From positions 1-27,851 of the IMG/VR virus record IMGVR_UViG_3300017971_003292: DNA of 27,851 nucleotides; one strand, 5' to 3'. Position numbers and translations under genes: made by a program. The stretch's first letter is position 1. Each line of letters starts with the position of its first letter. Below are positions 7,860-15,927 of this stretch, one piece after another. The notes beneath the pieces were generated by a model. That model had not been told where the DNA came from. It saw only the letters and a list, made by a program, of their open reading frames with translations, and made no database searches. The DNA comes from a virus.

Positions 7860-8339
7860 ATGAGTAAATTATTGTCTTTTGACGTATCATCAAAATGTAC
7901 TGGATATTCTTACTTTGTTGATGGTATTTTGGAGGAATGTGGAGTTATACAGCTATCTGATAAATTAAATCACTATGAAAAGTTATTTGTATTTAAAAAG
8001 AACGTTCAGGTATTGATGCATCTTTATATGCCAGACAACGTGGTAATAGAAGAAACCTATCTGAAGAACGTTAGGACTTTGAAGATACTGACCAGTTTTG
8101 TTACAGTGGTGGAACTTGTGTGTTATGATAACCACATTGAGCCGGAATTTGCTCGTACTGTCACGGTTAGAAGTTATTTTGGATTGAAAAACAAAGAGGA
8201 AGTTTTTGACTATGTCAAAGATAAATATAAAGTTAAACTAAGGAATTATGATTTTGAGAGCGGAAATGATATAACTGATTCGATATTGCAGGCGCTGTAT
8301 TGGATAGACAAGGAGACAGAAAATGTCGAAACAAAATAA
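7860..8339 (+). CDS. RuvC-like Holliday junction resolvase
   Basis: A 159-residue RNase H-fold nuclease of the RuvC type. The first strand carries 'LLSFDVSSKCTGYS' (Asp8), the second catalytic position is in 'VVIEETYL' (Glu64/65), and the C-terminal acidic residues are in 'NDITDSILQALYW' (Asp137, Asp140). This is the D-E-D arrangement of RuvC that binds two metal ions and cleaves four-way junctions. Length (about 160-170) is normal. In phages such enzymes resolve branched DNA before packaging or finish recombination started by RecA. Its 3' end overlaps the next gene by 17 bases. Confidence 0.87.
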   Translation: MSKLLSFDVSSKCTGYSYFVDGILEECGVIQLSDKLNHYEKLFVFKKNVQVLMHLYMPDNVVIEETYLKNVRTLKILTSFVTVVELVCYDNHIEPEFARTVTVRSYFGLKNKEEVFDYVKDKYKVKLRNYDFESGNDITDSILQALYWIDKETENVETK

Positions 8340-9468
8340 TATGATAATAATGTCGGCTACACGGATGAACATGTATCTTTCATGTAAATGGCGCTATTGG
8401 TGTAATTACGTATTGAAGTTACCGAGAAAGCCAAATGTATCATTTAAACTTGGAATAGCGGTGCATGAGGCGCTAGCGACTGCCGGTGATATTTGGATGC
8501 ACAAAGAACGATTTGATAAGGGGGATATAGAACGTATAAAGGATATGTATAATAAGGTAGCAGCTAAAGAAGGGATTGCTGATACGAACATATATCATGA
8601 AGGTTTACAGATGGTATTAATGCGGGTTAAAAATTTTGTCAACGGCACCATTCTCACCGTTGAAGATAGGTTTAGAGTAGCTACTGATCAAGGAGTTATG
8701 CTAACAGGTGCTATGGATAAAGTAGAAGAGCTACGTGATGACACAATCCTAGTAACGGATTATAAGACATCCAAGTATCAGGAAACTTCATCAGAACTTA
8801 AATCGGATATCCAGTTGTCCGTTTATGATGCAGTAGCTCATATAAAATACCCAGATTATAAGAGAATCATTCTATCTTTGGATTATCTAAGAGCGGATCC
8901 AGTTTATACTTATAGAACCGATTCTGAAAGAGAAAATTTCTTGAGTTATATGTTGGCGATATATAAAGAAATGATGTCAATGCAAGAAAAAGATGCGGTA
9001 CCGAGTTTGAATGATATGTGTAATTGGTGTGATTTTACTGATCATTGCACCACATATAATGAAGCATTATCTAGTAAAACATTTATTAAAAAAAAGCCGG
9101 AGGAATACAACGACGAAGAACTCGTAAAAGATTATCTGGACATAAAAAGTAAAAAGAGAATTTTGGACAATCGTGAAAGAGCGTTAAAAACTTATATATT
9201 AGAGAAAATAAAATCCGAGGAGCAAGACCTAATAGGTAATGGTAAGAGGGTGTTTATAAGACAAAACAGTTCAACTGTTTATGACCCAAAAACCGTTTAT
9301 GAAAATGTTCCATTAGAAGTTTTCTTGGATATTGTGAATGTTTCAAAGAAAGAGTTGGATGAGTACTTGATCAAGAACCCTGTTCGTAAAGAACAGATTA
9401 TAGCAACATCGAGAAAAAATTATACATCGCCTTTTTTATCTTATAAGAATATAAAACAAGGAAGTTAA
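8323..9468 (+). CDS. Cas4/RecB-like PD-(D/E)XK nuclease with Fe-S cysteines
   Basis: A 381-residue PD-(D/E)XK exonuclease. It has 'MNMYLSCKWRYWCNYV' (Cys21 or Cys27), 'GIAVHEAL' (His48), 'GAMDKVEE' (Asp131), 'VTDYKTSK' (Asp146, Lys148) and 'QLSVYDA' (Gln164), then a C-terminal cysteine cluster Cys233, Cys236 and Cys242. Together with an N-terminal cysteine this is the iron-sulfur cage seen in Cas4 and AddB-type nucleases. Such phage enzymes process DNA ends for recombination and fit with the adjacent RecA and RuvC-like functions. After about residue 250 there is an unassigned 130-residue C-terminal extension, possibly a partner-binding domain. There is no CRISPR array nearby, so a CRISPR role is not implied. 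Confidence 0.87.
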   Translation: MSKQNNMIIMSATRMNMYLSCKWRYWCNYVLKLPRKPNVSFKLGIAVHEALATAGDIWMHKERFDKGDIERIKDMYNKVAAKEGIADTNIYHEGLQMVLMRVKNFVNGTILTVEDRFRVATDQGVMLTGAMDKVEELRDDTILVTDYKTSKYQETSSELKSDIQLSVYDAVAHIKYPDYKRIILSLDYLRADPVYTYRTDSERENFLSYMLAIYKEMMSMQEKDAVPSLNDMCNWCDFTDHCTTYNEALSSKTFIKKKPEEYNDEELVKDYLDIKSKKRILDNRERALKTYILEKIKSEEQDLIGNGKRVFIRQNSSTVYDPKTVYENVPLEVFLDIVNVSKKELDEYLIKNPVRKEQIIATSRKNYTSPFLSYKNIKQGS

Positions 9469-9469
9469 T

Positions 9470-10327
9470 GTGTCCAAGAAATTGACATATGAATTTGTGA
9501 AAGGGAAGTTCGAAAAAGAAGGGTATGAATTATTGAGTAACACTTATACAAATAATAAAACTAAATTAAAATACAGATGTCCTAAAGGGCACGAGCATCA
9601 AATATCTTACGGCGAATGGAATCACTTAGGTAACAGGTGTCCATATTGTTCCGGTAAAGCTAGAAAAACCATTGAGTTTATTAAATTGGAATTTAATAAA
9701 GAAGGATATACTCTTGTAACCACTATATATAAAAATGCTTTTAGAAAATTAAAATATATTTGTCCAAAAGGACATGAGCATAGCATAAACTGGGTTAACT
9801 GGAGTAATGGGTATAGATGTCCTTATTGTGCGGGGCAGATAAAGCCTGAGATAGAATTTATTAGGAATGAGTTTAAAAAAGAAGGGTATGAACTTTTAAG
9901 TAAGGAATATTTAGATAATAAACAAAAGCTAAAATGTATTTGTCCGCTAGGTCATAATTATAGTATTTCTTGGAATAAATGGTTGATGGGCAGGCGTTGT
10001 TGGGTTTGTTCGTATATAAAAAGATCTGGATCAAATAGCTCGAATTGGAGAGGTGGGATTTCATGTGAACCTTACTGTCAAATATGGCTTGATAAAGAGT
10101 ATAAAGAATCTATTAAAGAGCGCGATAATTATAAGTGTCAAAATCCAGATTGTTGGGGAACTAGTGAAAGACTAGTAATTCACCACATCGATTATGTTAA
10201 GAAACACTGTGATCCATGGAATTTAATAACTGTATGTAATTCTTGTAATACAAGAGCCAATAAAAATAGAAAATATTGGCAAAGATTATATGAAAAATGT
10301 ATGAAGGAGGTATATAATGATGAGTAA
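9470..10327 (+). CDS. HNH homing-type endonuclease with three zinc-ribbon repeats
   Basis: A 285-residue protein built from three tandem DNA-binding repeats and an HNH nuclease. The repeats (about residues 8-63, 69-122, 129-184) each run F..EGY.LL...Y......LK..CP.GH.....W..W.....RC..C. The HNH core (217-265) has Cys223/Cys228, 'LVIHHIDY' (His238, His239), 'DPWNLITVCNSC' (Asn251, Cys256, Cys259); 'SNWRGGI' before it is typical of phage HNH enzymes. The start is GTG at 9470 with AAGGAAG about five bases upstream. This is the make-up of free-standing homing endonucleases, which spread by cutting intron- or gene-free alleles. It sits exactly between the replication and glycan modules and overlaps the next gene by 11 bases. 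Confidence 0.88.
   Translation: MSKKLTYEFVKGKFEKEGYELLSNTYTNNKTKLKYRCPKGHEHQISYGEWNHLGNRCPYCSGKARKTIEFIKLEFNKEGYTLVTTIYKNAFRKLKYICPKGHEHSINWVNWSNGYRCPYCAGQIKPEIEFIRNEFKKEGYELLSKEYLDNKQKLKCICPLGHNYSISWNKWLMGRRCWVCSYIKRSGSNSSNWRGGISCEPYCQIWLDKEYKESIKERDNYKCQNPDCWGTSERLVIHHIDYVKKHCDPWNLITVCNSCNTRANKNRKYWQRLYEKCMKEVYNDE
9491..9658 (+). repeat. Zinc-ribbon protein repeat unit 1 in the HNH gene
   Basis: First of three in-frame repeats, residues 8-63. It carries the pair CPKGH...RCPYC expected to bind zinc and the shared 'EGYELLS' and W...W positions. Confidence 0.78.
9674..9835 (+). repeat. Zinc-ribbon protein repeat unit 2 in the HNH gene
   Basis: Second repeat, residues 69-122, with 'KEGYTLV', 'CPKGHEH' and 'RCPYC'. 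Among the three, units 1 and 2 keep the CPYC ending exactly. Confidence 0.78.
9854..10021 (+). repeat. Zinc-ribbon protein repeat unit 3 in the HNH gene
   Basis: Third repeat, residues 129-184, with 'KEGYELLS', 'CPLGHNY' and 'RCWVC'. It is the most diverged at the cysteine end, and the HNH domain follows. Confidence 0.75.
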
Positions 10328-11693
10328 GAAGAGAAAGAAAACTAAGAGTGCTGCAAAACCAGCGACTATATCCGCTGTGAAACCTAAAACTGTTGCAACG
10401 AATAAAAAGATTAAAGTTCTAGCTTATTGTGATGCGCCAACGTGTGCGACCGGATTTGGAACCGTGAGCAGAAATATTTTTGAAGGGTTATATAAAACAG
10501 GTAGATATGAGATAGATATTCTTGGGATAAACTATTGGGGGGACCCTACGTCGGTTCCGTACAGAATATGGCCTACGGGAACTAATCCCCAAAAAGACCC
10601 TTATGGAAGGCAAAAAGTTTTAAATATGATTCCAAGGATGGAGTTCGATATATTGTTTCTATTACAAGATAGTTTCATTCTTGAGTTTGTACCTAAATTA
10701 ATAAACCACTTAAGGACTAACACTGATAAAAAGTTCAAATCTATTTTGTATTATCCAGTAGATTCCATAATTAAACAAAGTTGGGCAGAAAATATCGCTC
10801 CCGCAGATTATTTAGTTGCTTACTCTGAATTTGGTAAACAAGAGACGCTGAAACGTATTGATAGGGATGATATTATGATAATTCCTCATGGCGCTAATAC
10901 CCGAGAATTTTTTCCTATACCAGGCGATGGTATAAATCAGTTTAAATCACAGTATTTTGGTCCCTATAAAGACCATTTTATTATTACGAATGTAAATAGA
11001 AATCAGCAGAGGAAAGATATCCCCAGAACTATAAGGGCATTTAAAGAGTTCAGAAAAATAGTACCAGAATCACTTCTATATTTGCATATGGCCGTAAAAG
11101 ATCAGGGGTGGGATCTTGGAGAAGTTTGTAAGTATATGGGTTTAGATATTACTAAGGATGTTATTTTCCCCAAAAATTTTGGTCCGAACCAAGGATATCC
11201 AAGAGAAATACTGAATATGATTTACAACTGTAGTGACGTCGTTGTAAGTACTACTTTGGGTGAAGGTTTTGGACTGGCGTGGATGGAAGCTATGGCTGCT
11301 AAAAGACCTATTATTATGCCAGCCAATACTATGTTGCCAGAATTTATTAACGAGGAAACTGGCTGGTTAGTAAAGAGTGGTAACAACCCCAGCTTATGGA
11401 CAACTATACAGTTCGATAATGAAGTTCAAAGACCTCTCACAGACGTAGAAGATATGGTAAAAGTTCTAAAAGAAGTACACGATAATCCGGAAGAAGCTAA
11501 AAGGCGTGCAGAAAATGCTTATAAATGGATTAATAAAGAGATGGATTGGTTGAGAAGTATAGCGCCTATGTGGGTAGAACTTTTTGATAAAGCTTGGGAA
11601 GATATGCAGGAATCAGACAAAGATATAGATAATATTTTAGATCAGTTGGGAGGCAAATCTAAGAATACCATTATTGAAGCCGAAGAGCTGTAA
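10317..11693 (+). CDS. GT4-family glycosyltransferase with basic N-terminal tail
   Basis: A 458-residue GT-B-fold glycosyltransferase (GT4-like). The donor-binding C-terminal domain has the EX7E motif 'EGFGLAWME' (Glu316, Glu324) after 'DVVVSTTLG', and 'NVNRNQQRKDI' (about 225-235) matches the phosphate-contacting loop; 'IPHGANTREF' (189-198) links the domains. These enzymes usually transfer a sugar from an NDP-sugar with retention. The first about 31 residues are Lys/Ala/Pro/Thr-rich, an unusual tail that may bind nucleic acid or a partner protein. GGAGG at 10306-10310 lies inside the end of the HNH gene; an ATG one codon later is equally possible. It is the first gene of the glycan module. 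Confidence 0.87.
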   Translation: MMSKKRKKTKSAAKPATISAVKPKTVATNKKIKVLAYCDAPTCATGFGTVSRNIFEGLYKTGRYEIDILGINYWGDPTSVPYRIWPTGTNPQKDPYGRQKVLNMIPRMEFDILFLLQDSFILEFVPKLINHLRTNTDKKFKSILYYPVDSIIKQSWAENIAPADYLVAYSEFGKQETLKRIDRDDIMIIPHGANTREFFPIPGDGINQFKSQYFGPYKDHFIITNVNRNQQRKDIPRTIRAFKEFRKIVPESLLYLHMAVKDQGWDLGEVCKYMGLDITKDVIFPKNFGPNQGYPREILNMIYNCSDVVVSTTLGEGFGLAWMEAMAAKRPIIMPANTMLPEFINEETGWLVKSGNNPSLWTTIQFDNEVQRPLTDVEDMVKVLKEVHDNPEEAKRRAENAYKWINKEMDWLRSIAPMWVELFDKAWEDMQESDKDIDNILDQLGGKSKNTIIEAEEL

Positions 11694-11697
11694 GGAG
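11692..11697 (+). promoter_or_regulatory. Ribosome binding site fixing the start at 11704
   Basis: AAGGAG, overlapping the previous stop codon, with a six-base spacer to ATG 11704. An upstream in-frame ATG at 11674 lies inside the preceding gene and lacks such a site, so 11704 is preferred. Confidence 0.72.
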
Positions 11698-11703
11698 ATT
11701 AAA

Positions 11704-12822
11704 ATGAATATAAAAGGTATAAAATATATAGGACCAATTTTCGACGCATCTGGATATGCACAGGCGTGCCGTGGATACATATTAGCTATGCATAGACTTG
11801 GTATACCATTAACACTGAGACCGATATCATTTGAAAAAAATTTACCAGATTTAGGTAAAGATGGTAAAATTTTAAAGGGATTAGTTAATAAGAAAATTGA
11901 TTATAATGTAGTGGTGCTTCATTCAACCCCAGAGCATTGGCCTAATCTTAAAGAGTTAGGTAAAGTAAATGTTGGATACTGTGTGTGGGAAACTGATAAA
12001 TTACACTCGGACTGGATAGGATATATCAATGATAATGTGGGTGCCTGTATGGTATCTTGTGAATGGAGTGTGGAAGTATACAAAGACTCTGGAATAACAG
12101 TGCCAGTGTTTAACGTACCTCATGGAATAGATATTGCGGAGTATAAGGATATTGATCCTTATGAAGTGCGGGGGGTAGATCCCAATGCATACAAATTTTA
12201 TGCAATTTTTCAGTTTATTGAAAGAAAAAATCCACTAGCTATAGTAAAATCGTACTGGCATGCTTTTCAGAACAATGAAAATGTGGCATTGATATTAAAA
12301 ACATATAGATTTGGATTTACTGAACAAGAGAAAAATGTAATAAAAGAAACCATTAAAAGACTTAAACAAGTGATGCCAATGGATAATTATCCATCCATAT
12401 ATTTAGTAGGAGATATGTTGAGCCGCGAAGAGGTTTTAGGCTTACATAAATTCGGTGATTGCTTGATTAGTTTAGATCGTGGTGAAGGATTTGGGCTAAC
12501 CCCGTTTGAGGCTGGTGCTTGCGGTAATCCTATAATTGTGACGGGTCTTGGCGGGGTAAATGAATACGCTAAGCCTGAACATAGTTATATTTGTAATTAC
12601 ACTATGAGCCCAGTTTTTGGAATGCCTCAATCACCATGGTATAGGGGAGATCAAATGTGGGCAGAACCAGACCTTGGTAATGCAGTTAAGTTGATGAGAC
12701 ATGTTTATAATAATCAAGTAGAAGCTTCTAATAAGGGGCGTATGCTACAAAGTTATATTGCTAATAACCTTAGCTGGGATGGAATGGGTATGAGAATGGT
12801 GGAGGTTATAAAATCGTTATGA
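11704..12822 (+). CDS. GT4-family glycosyltransferase
   Basis: A 372-residue GT-B-fold glycosyltransferase. The N-terminal acceptor domain opens with 'GPIFDASGYAQACRGY', a pattern seen in polysaccharide transferases. 'NVPHGIDIAEY' (137-147) marks the inter-domain linker. The donor site shows 'FQFIERKNPL' (169-178) and the EX7E motif 'EGFGLTPFE' (Glu261, Glu269) with 'GGVNEY' after it. It follows the first GT4 gene with only ten bases between, and its stop overlaps the oxidoreductase start by 4 bases. The sugar donor and acceptor cannot be predicted. It is a different subfamily from the preceding GT4 rather than a recent copy. Confidence 0.87.
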   Translation: MNIKGIKYIGPIFDASGYAQACRGYILAMHRLGIPLTLRPISFEKNLPDLGKDGKILKGLVNKKIDYNVVVLHSTPEHWPNLKELGKVNVGYCVWETDKLHSDWIGYINDNVGACMVSCEWSVEVYKDSGITVPVFNVPHGIDIAEYKDIDPYEVRGVDPNAYKFYAIFQFIERKNPLAIVKSYWHAFQNNENVALILKTYRFGFTEQEKNVIKETIKRLKQVMPMDNYPSIYLVGDMLSREEVLGLHKFGDCLISLDRGEGFGLTPFEAGACGNPIIVTGLGGVNEYAKPEHSYICNYTMSPVFGMPQSPWYRGDQMWAEPDLGNAVKLMRHVYNNQVEASNKGRMLQSYIANNLSWDGMGMRMVEVIKSL

Positions 12823-13817
12823 AGACTAATATAGCGTTAATAGGATTAGGATACTGGGGACCCAATCTACTGAGAAATTTTAATTCATTGGGAGTATTAA
12901 AATCAGTATTTGATTTGGACAGCGACAAGATAGAGAAGTTTGAAGAATCTTATAATAACGTTTACTTTGGCACTGATTGGGAGCCGCATGTAAAGGACAA
13001 GAGATTCGGAATAGATGCTGTGGCTATAGCTACTCCTCCAGAAACACACTGTGACATAGCAATTAGAGCTCTTAATATGGGGAAGCATGTATTTATAGAA
13101 AAACCTATGACGGCTACTGTTGAGGAGGCTGAAAAAATAATAAAAGTTGCTAAGAAAAAAAATAAAATAGTTATGGTGGGTCATACTTTTTTGTATACTC
13201 CTGAGGTTAGAAAGATAAAAGAACTCATAGATGCTGGTGAGTTGGGAGATATTCAATATATACATGCACTTAGACTGAATCTTGGCAAATTTCAAAAGTC
13301 AAATGTTGTTATGGATTTAGCTCCCCACGACCTATCCATATTTAACTATCTATTAAATAGTAGAGTGAGAAAAACCCATACTAAAGGGTATAGTTTCATA
13401 GATAAAAAAGTAGTGGAAGTAGCGTTTTTAACCTTGGAATACGATAACGGATCGGTGTGTCATTTGCATCTAAGTTGGTTAGATCCGCTTAAGACTAGAA
13501 CTACTACTATAGTTGGCACTAAAAAAATGTTAATATACGATATGCTTGCGGAAGAGAAAATAAAAGTTTATGATAAAGGTGTTGATGTAGACAATATAAG
13601 TAGTTATGGTGATTACTTATTGACGTATAGACACGGAGATATTTGGTCACCTCATACTAAGGTATGGGAGCCTCTTGGTTTGGAGTGCAAGCATTTTATC
13701 GAGTGTATAGAAACTAATAAAACACCATTGACTGATGGTGAAAATGGTTTAGAAGTGGTTAAAGCTCTTTCAGGGGCTATGAAATCTTTGAAGACAGGAG
13801 TAGAGGTATGGCTTTAG
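12819..13817 (+). CDS. Gfo/Idh/MocA-family sugar dehydrogenase (WbpB/WlbA-like candidate)
   Basis: A 332-residue NAD(P)-dependent oxidoreductase. The N-terminal Rossmann fold has 'ALIGLGYWGPNLLRN' (GxGxxG) and 'VAIATPPETH'. The family motif 'EKP' is at 94-96, and the C-terminal domain has 'NLGKFQ' and 'MDLAPHDLSIF' (His170), the predicted catalytic region. In polysaccharide loci this type commonly sits next to a hexapeptide acetyltransferase, exactly as here (10-base overlap), and oxidises the sugar C3 hydroxyl so that an aminotransferase can add an amino group. Length is normal for the family. The start overlaps the upstream stop as ATGA. The exact substrate (such as a UDP-GlcNAc uronate) is inferred from neighbours. 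Confidence 0.85.
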   Translation: MKTNIALIGLGYWGPNLLRNFNSLGVLKSVFDLDSDKIEKFEESYNNVYFGTDWEPHVKDKRFGIDAVAIATPPETHCDIAIRALNMGKHVFIEKPMTATVEEAEKIIKVAKKKNKIVMVGHTFLYTPEVRKIKELIDAGELGDIQYIHALRLNLGKFQKSNVVMDLAPHDLSIFNYLLNSRVRKTHTKGYSFIDKKVVEVAFLTLEYDNGSVCHLHLSWLDPLKTRTTTIVGTKKMLIYDMLAEEKIKVYDKGVDVDNISSYGDYLLTYRHGDIWSPHTKVWEPLGLECKHFIECIETNKTPLTDGENGLEVVKALSGAMKSLKTGVEVWL

Positions 13818-14248
13818 ATGATACTGTGGTAGTGGGTAAAGGCACTAAGATATGGCACCCAGAAACCAGTAATATATATGGCGAGGGGTACATAGGGGAA
13901 AATTGTAATATTGGTACGTTTGTGGAGATACGTGCTCCAAAAATTGGAGACACTTGTAAGATACAAGCATTTGTATTTATCCCAGAGGGAGTTGTAATTG
14001 GAAGTAATGTTTTTGTAGGACCACATGTTTGTTTTACTAATGATAAATATCCTACTGTCAGAGAGTTCGGCAAAGGTGATTGGTTAGAGACTCATGTAAA
14101 GGACGGGGCTAATATAGGAGCTAACGCTACTATAGTATGTGGAGTAACTATTGGCGAAGGTGCTACTATAGGGTCTGGTGCCGTTGTAACAAAGGACGTT
14201 GCTCCAGGAATTACAGTAGTAGGGAATCCAGCGAGGGAATTAAAATGA
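13808..14248 (+). CDS. Left-handed beta-helix sugar N-acetyltransferase (WbpD/WlbB-like)
   Basis: A 146-residue acyltransferase composed of imperfect hexapeptide repeats ('IGENCNIGTFVEI', 'GANIGANATIVCGVTIG', 'EGATIGSGAVVTKDV') ending in 'GNPAREL', typical of trimeric acetyl-CoA-dependent sugar N-acetyltransferases. The pattern 'GPHVCFTNDKYP' (about 60-71) matches the active-site loop of the WbpD/WlbB group, which acetylates the 3-amino group of a UDP-amino-uronic acid. Length is a little shorter than WbpD (about 190). The gene overlaps the dehydrogenase upstream and its stop overlaps the next start (ATGA). Specificity is inferred; other amino-sugar O- or N-acetyltransferases of this fold are possible. 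Confidence 0.85.
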   Translation: MALDDTVVVGKGTKIWHPETSNIYGEGYIGENCNIGTFVEIRAPKIGDTCKIQAFVFIPEGVVIGSNVFVGPHVCFTNDKYPTVREFGKGDWLETHVKDGANIGANATIVCGVTIGEGATIGSGAVVTKDVAPGITVVGNPARELK

Positions 14249-15153
14249 AAAATATAATACTTTTTGCAGTTTGGAATAGACCAGAAATGTTACAAATAGT
14301 GACGGAAAGTTTGGTAGAAGCTTATGATTATCATCCGTTACCCGATATGGAATTTGTTTTTGCGGTTGAATACCCAAATGATCCTAAGGTTTTGGAACTG
14401 GTTAAAAATTTCCCGTTGCCAGTTAGGGACGTGGTTGTGCGTAAAGAAAGATATGCACTTAGTAAAAATATTTTAGAGGGTATGAAAACTGCCATGGCTC
14501 ATAGTAACGATTATATCATGTTTCAAGCCGATGATATAGTTGTGCATAAGACTTTTTTCAAATTTTATGATACTTTAATTAATACTATAAATTTGGACGA
14601 GATTTCTACTTGTACTACAGCTATATACAAAGAAGGCGGGGATGTAAATCTGGTATATAAGGGTCATTTTTATGATGCTGCTGGTGCTTTTATAACTCGT
14701 AATTTTTATGAGAATTATATAAAGCACTGTTCTGTGCCCCAATTCTACAATAATAAGCCAGGGTTTGTTACAGCGCTTGATGCTAAATATAAACAACATT
14801 GGAAGCCTGGTAAATCTGGGGACTATAAATATGAGCACGGTATAGCTGAGCATCATCAACAAGCAGGACTTATAAATAGGCTTGTGGACGTGGCTTATAT
14901 AGAGGATGGATTACATAGTTTGAAAGTTGATGTATCTAGAGTTAGGAATATAGGTTTCTACGGACGTAATAGACCCGGCGGACAGCTGCGGGGAAATAAT
15001 TTCGAAGAACGTTTATCGTTTCTAAGATCTATAGTGAATGATAGAGACGCTATATACAAATTAACTGGTACAAAGCAGTACGCTGACTATGTTAATTTTG
15101 ATAAGAATTTAGATGAATGGGATGGGAAGATAATTTTTGAGGAGGCTAAATAA
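14245..15153 (+). CDS. Putative GT-A-fold glycosyltransferase
   Basis: A 302-residue protein, starting at ATG 14245 (ATGA overlap with the upstream gene), not at the upstream in-frame ATG at 14137, which lies inside the acyltransferase gene. The N-terminus 'IILFAVWNRPEMLQ' and the metal-binding type motif 'FQADDIVVHK' (Ala95-Asp96-Asp97) suggest a GT-A nucleotide-sugar transferase. The middle has 'GGDVNLVYKGHFYDAAGAF', and the C-terminus holds many His and aromatic residues. I recognise the fold class from the first 110 residues only; the remainder is unlike a common GT2. The donor is unknown. Confidence 0.7.
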   Translation: MKNIILFAVWNRPEMLQIVTESLVEAYDYHPLPDMEFVFAVEYPNDPKVLELVKNFPLPVRDVVVRKERYALSKNILEGMKTAMAHSNDYIMFQADDIVVHKTFFKFYDTLINTINLDEISTCTTAIYKEGGDVNLVYKGHFYDAAGAFITRNFYENYIKHCSVPQFYNNKPGFVTALDAKYKQHWKPGKSGDYKYEHGIAEHHQQAGLINRLVDVAYIEDGLHSLKVDVSRVRNIGFYGRNRPGGQLRGNNFEERLSFLRSIVNDRDAIYKLTGTKQYADYVNFDKNLDEWDGKIIFEEAK

Positions 15154-15926
15154 TGGAGCATTATGAAAACATTATAGTCGGCACCGGTGAAATAGGTATG
15201 CCATTGTATGAATTAATGTCAGGGGTATATAAGACTTTACCATTAGATCTTATACATTTTAAAGATAACTATAAAATTGAAGCTAACTGTAAATTTTTAC
15301 ATATTTGTATACCTGGCACAATTAAAGATTTTGATAATGTGATAATTGATTTTGTAAATAAGTATAGCCCAGTTTATGTATTTATTCACAGCACTTTGGT
15401 GCCTGGTACTACGCGTCGATTAAATGAAAAGTTGAAGGATTTTTTGATAGCGCATACACCAGTACATGGAAAACACCATGGTAATAGAATGAAGAGTGAT
15501 ATGCTAATGTACCCCAAATATATTGGTATACCAGAAGATACTAAGCCATATGTTTTTGAAGATATAGAAGAACATTTCACTAAGATGGGATTTCGTGAAG
15601 TTCGAATTGTATTAAATCCCGATAATACCGAATGGTCTAAAATATTAGCTACTACCGCGTTTGGATTACAGGTATCTTTTGCACAAGAAGTCGAAAGAAT
15701 ATGTGATGAGTTTGGTCTTGACTATGATGAAGTGACTCATTTCTTTCCTATACAGCAAGATGTAAGGGGTGCTATATATCCAGGGTTTATCGGCGGTCAT
15801 TGTGTTATGCCTAATGTAAAAATTATTAAGGGCATGCATAAATCTAAGATGCTAGATTGGATGGAATGGTCTAATAATAGAAAGAAAAAGAGAGACAGTA
15901 TAAAAGTTGATAATAGGGGACGATAA
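15153..15926 (+). CDS. Shortened UDP-sugar 6-dehydrogenase-like protein (WbpA/Ugd family)
   Basis: A 257-residue relative of nucleotide-sugar dehydrogenases, which oxidise C6 of UDP-GlcNAc or UDP-glucose to a uronic acid. Visible are a reduced N-terminal Rossmann part with 'IIVGTGEIGMPLYE' (8-20), 'HSTLVPGTTRRL' (79-90), the central-domain 'EWSKILATTAFG' (conserved Lys163) and 'AQEVERICDEFGLDYDEV' (177-194), and the catalytic-cysteine motif 'GFIGGHCVMP' (Cys217). Full-length enzymes have about 400-440 residues; here the C-terminal UDP-binding domain is missing and the N-terminal domain is compressed. The ends are clean and well coupled to neighbours, so it does not look like a recent frameshift. 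Activity is uncertain. Confidence 0.72.
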   Translation: MEHYENIIVGTGEIGMPLYELMSGVYKTLPLDLIHFKDNYKIEANCKFLHICIPGTIKDFDNVIIDFVNKYSPVYVFIHSTLVPGTTRRLNEKLKDFLIAHTPVHGKHHGNRMKSDMLMYPKYIGIPEDTKPYVFEDIEEHFTKMGFREVRIVLNPDNTEWSKILATTAFGLQVSFAQEVERICDEFGLDYDEVTHFFPIQQDVRGAIYPGFIGGHCVMPNVKIIKGMHKSKMLDWMEWSNNRKKKRDSIKVDNRGR

Positions 15927-15927
15927 G

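Larger units (their letters stand above)
1..9468 (+). other. DNA replication and recombination module
   Basis: A contiguous run of clamp, RecA, small nuclease, zinc proteins, release-factor-like protein, helicase, primase, zinc-ribbon protein, RuvC-like and Cas4-like genes. No DNA polymerase, single-strand-binding protein or ligase is seen, so they probably lie upstream of this window or are taken from the host. Confidence 0.75.

Noticed and set aside
7582-7893. A 103-codon reverse-strand frame opposite the zinc-ribbon gene
   Set aside because: It mirrors the cysteine-rich gene (Cys codons become Thr/Ala), with no ribosome site.
8323-9468. Cas4-like nuclease as a sign of a CRISPR-Cas system
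   Set aside because: No repeat-spacer array or other cas gene is present. The same fold serves phage recombination, and RecA and RuvC-like genes are nearby.
12903-13295. A 130-codon reverse-strand frame inside the dehydrogenase gene
   Set aside because: The sense strand encodes a clear Gfo/Idh/MocA protein. The antisense translation has no motif and no start signal.
13777-14073. A 98-codon reverse-strand frame opposite the acyltransferase gene
   Set aside because: It is a shadow of the hexapeptide repeats, whose regular codons leave the opposite strand open.
14137-14244. N-terminal extension of the glycosyltransferase at 14245
   Set aside because: The extra 36 residues are an out-of-frame reading of the acyltransferase end, rich in Arg/Cys/Ser and unlike a transferase; ATGA coupling at 14245 is better.
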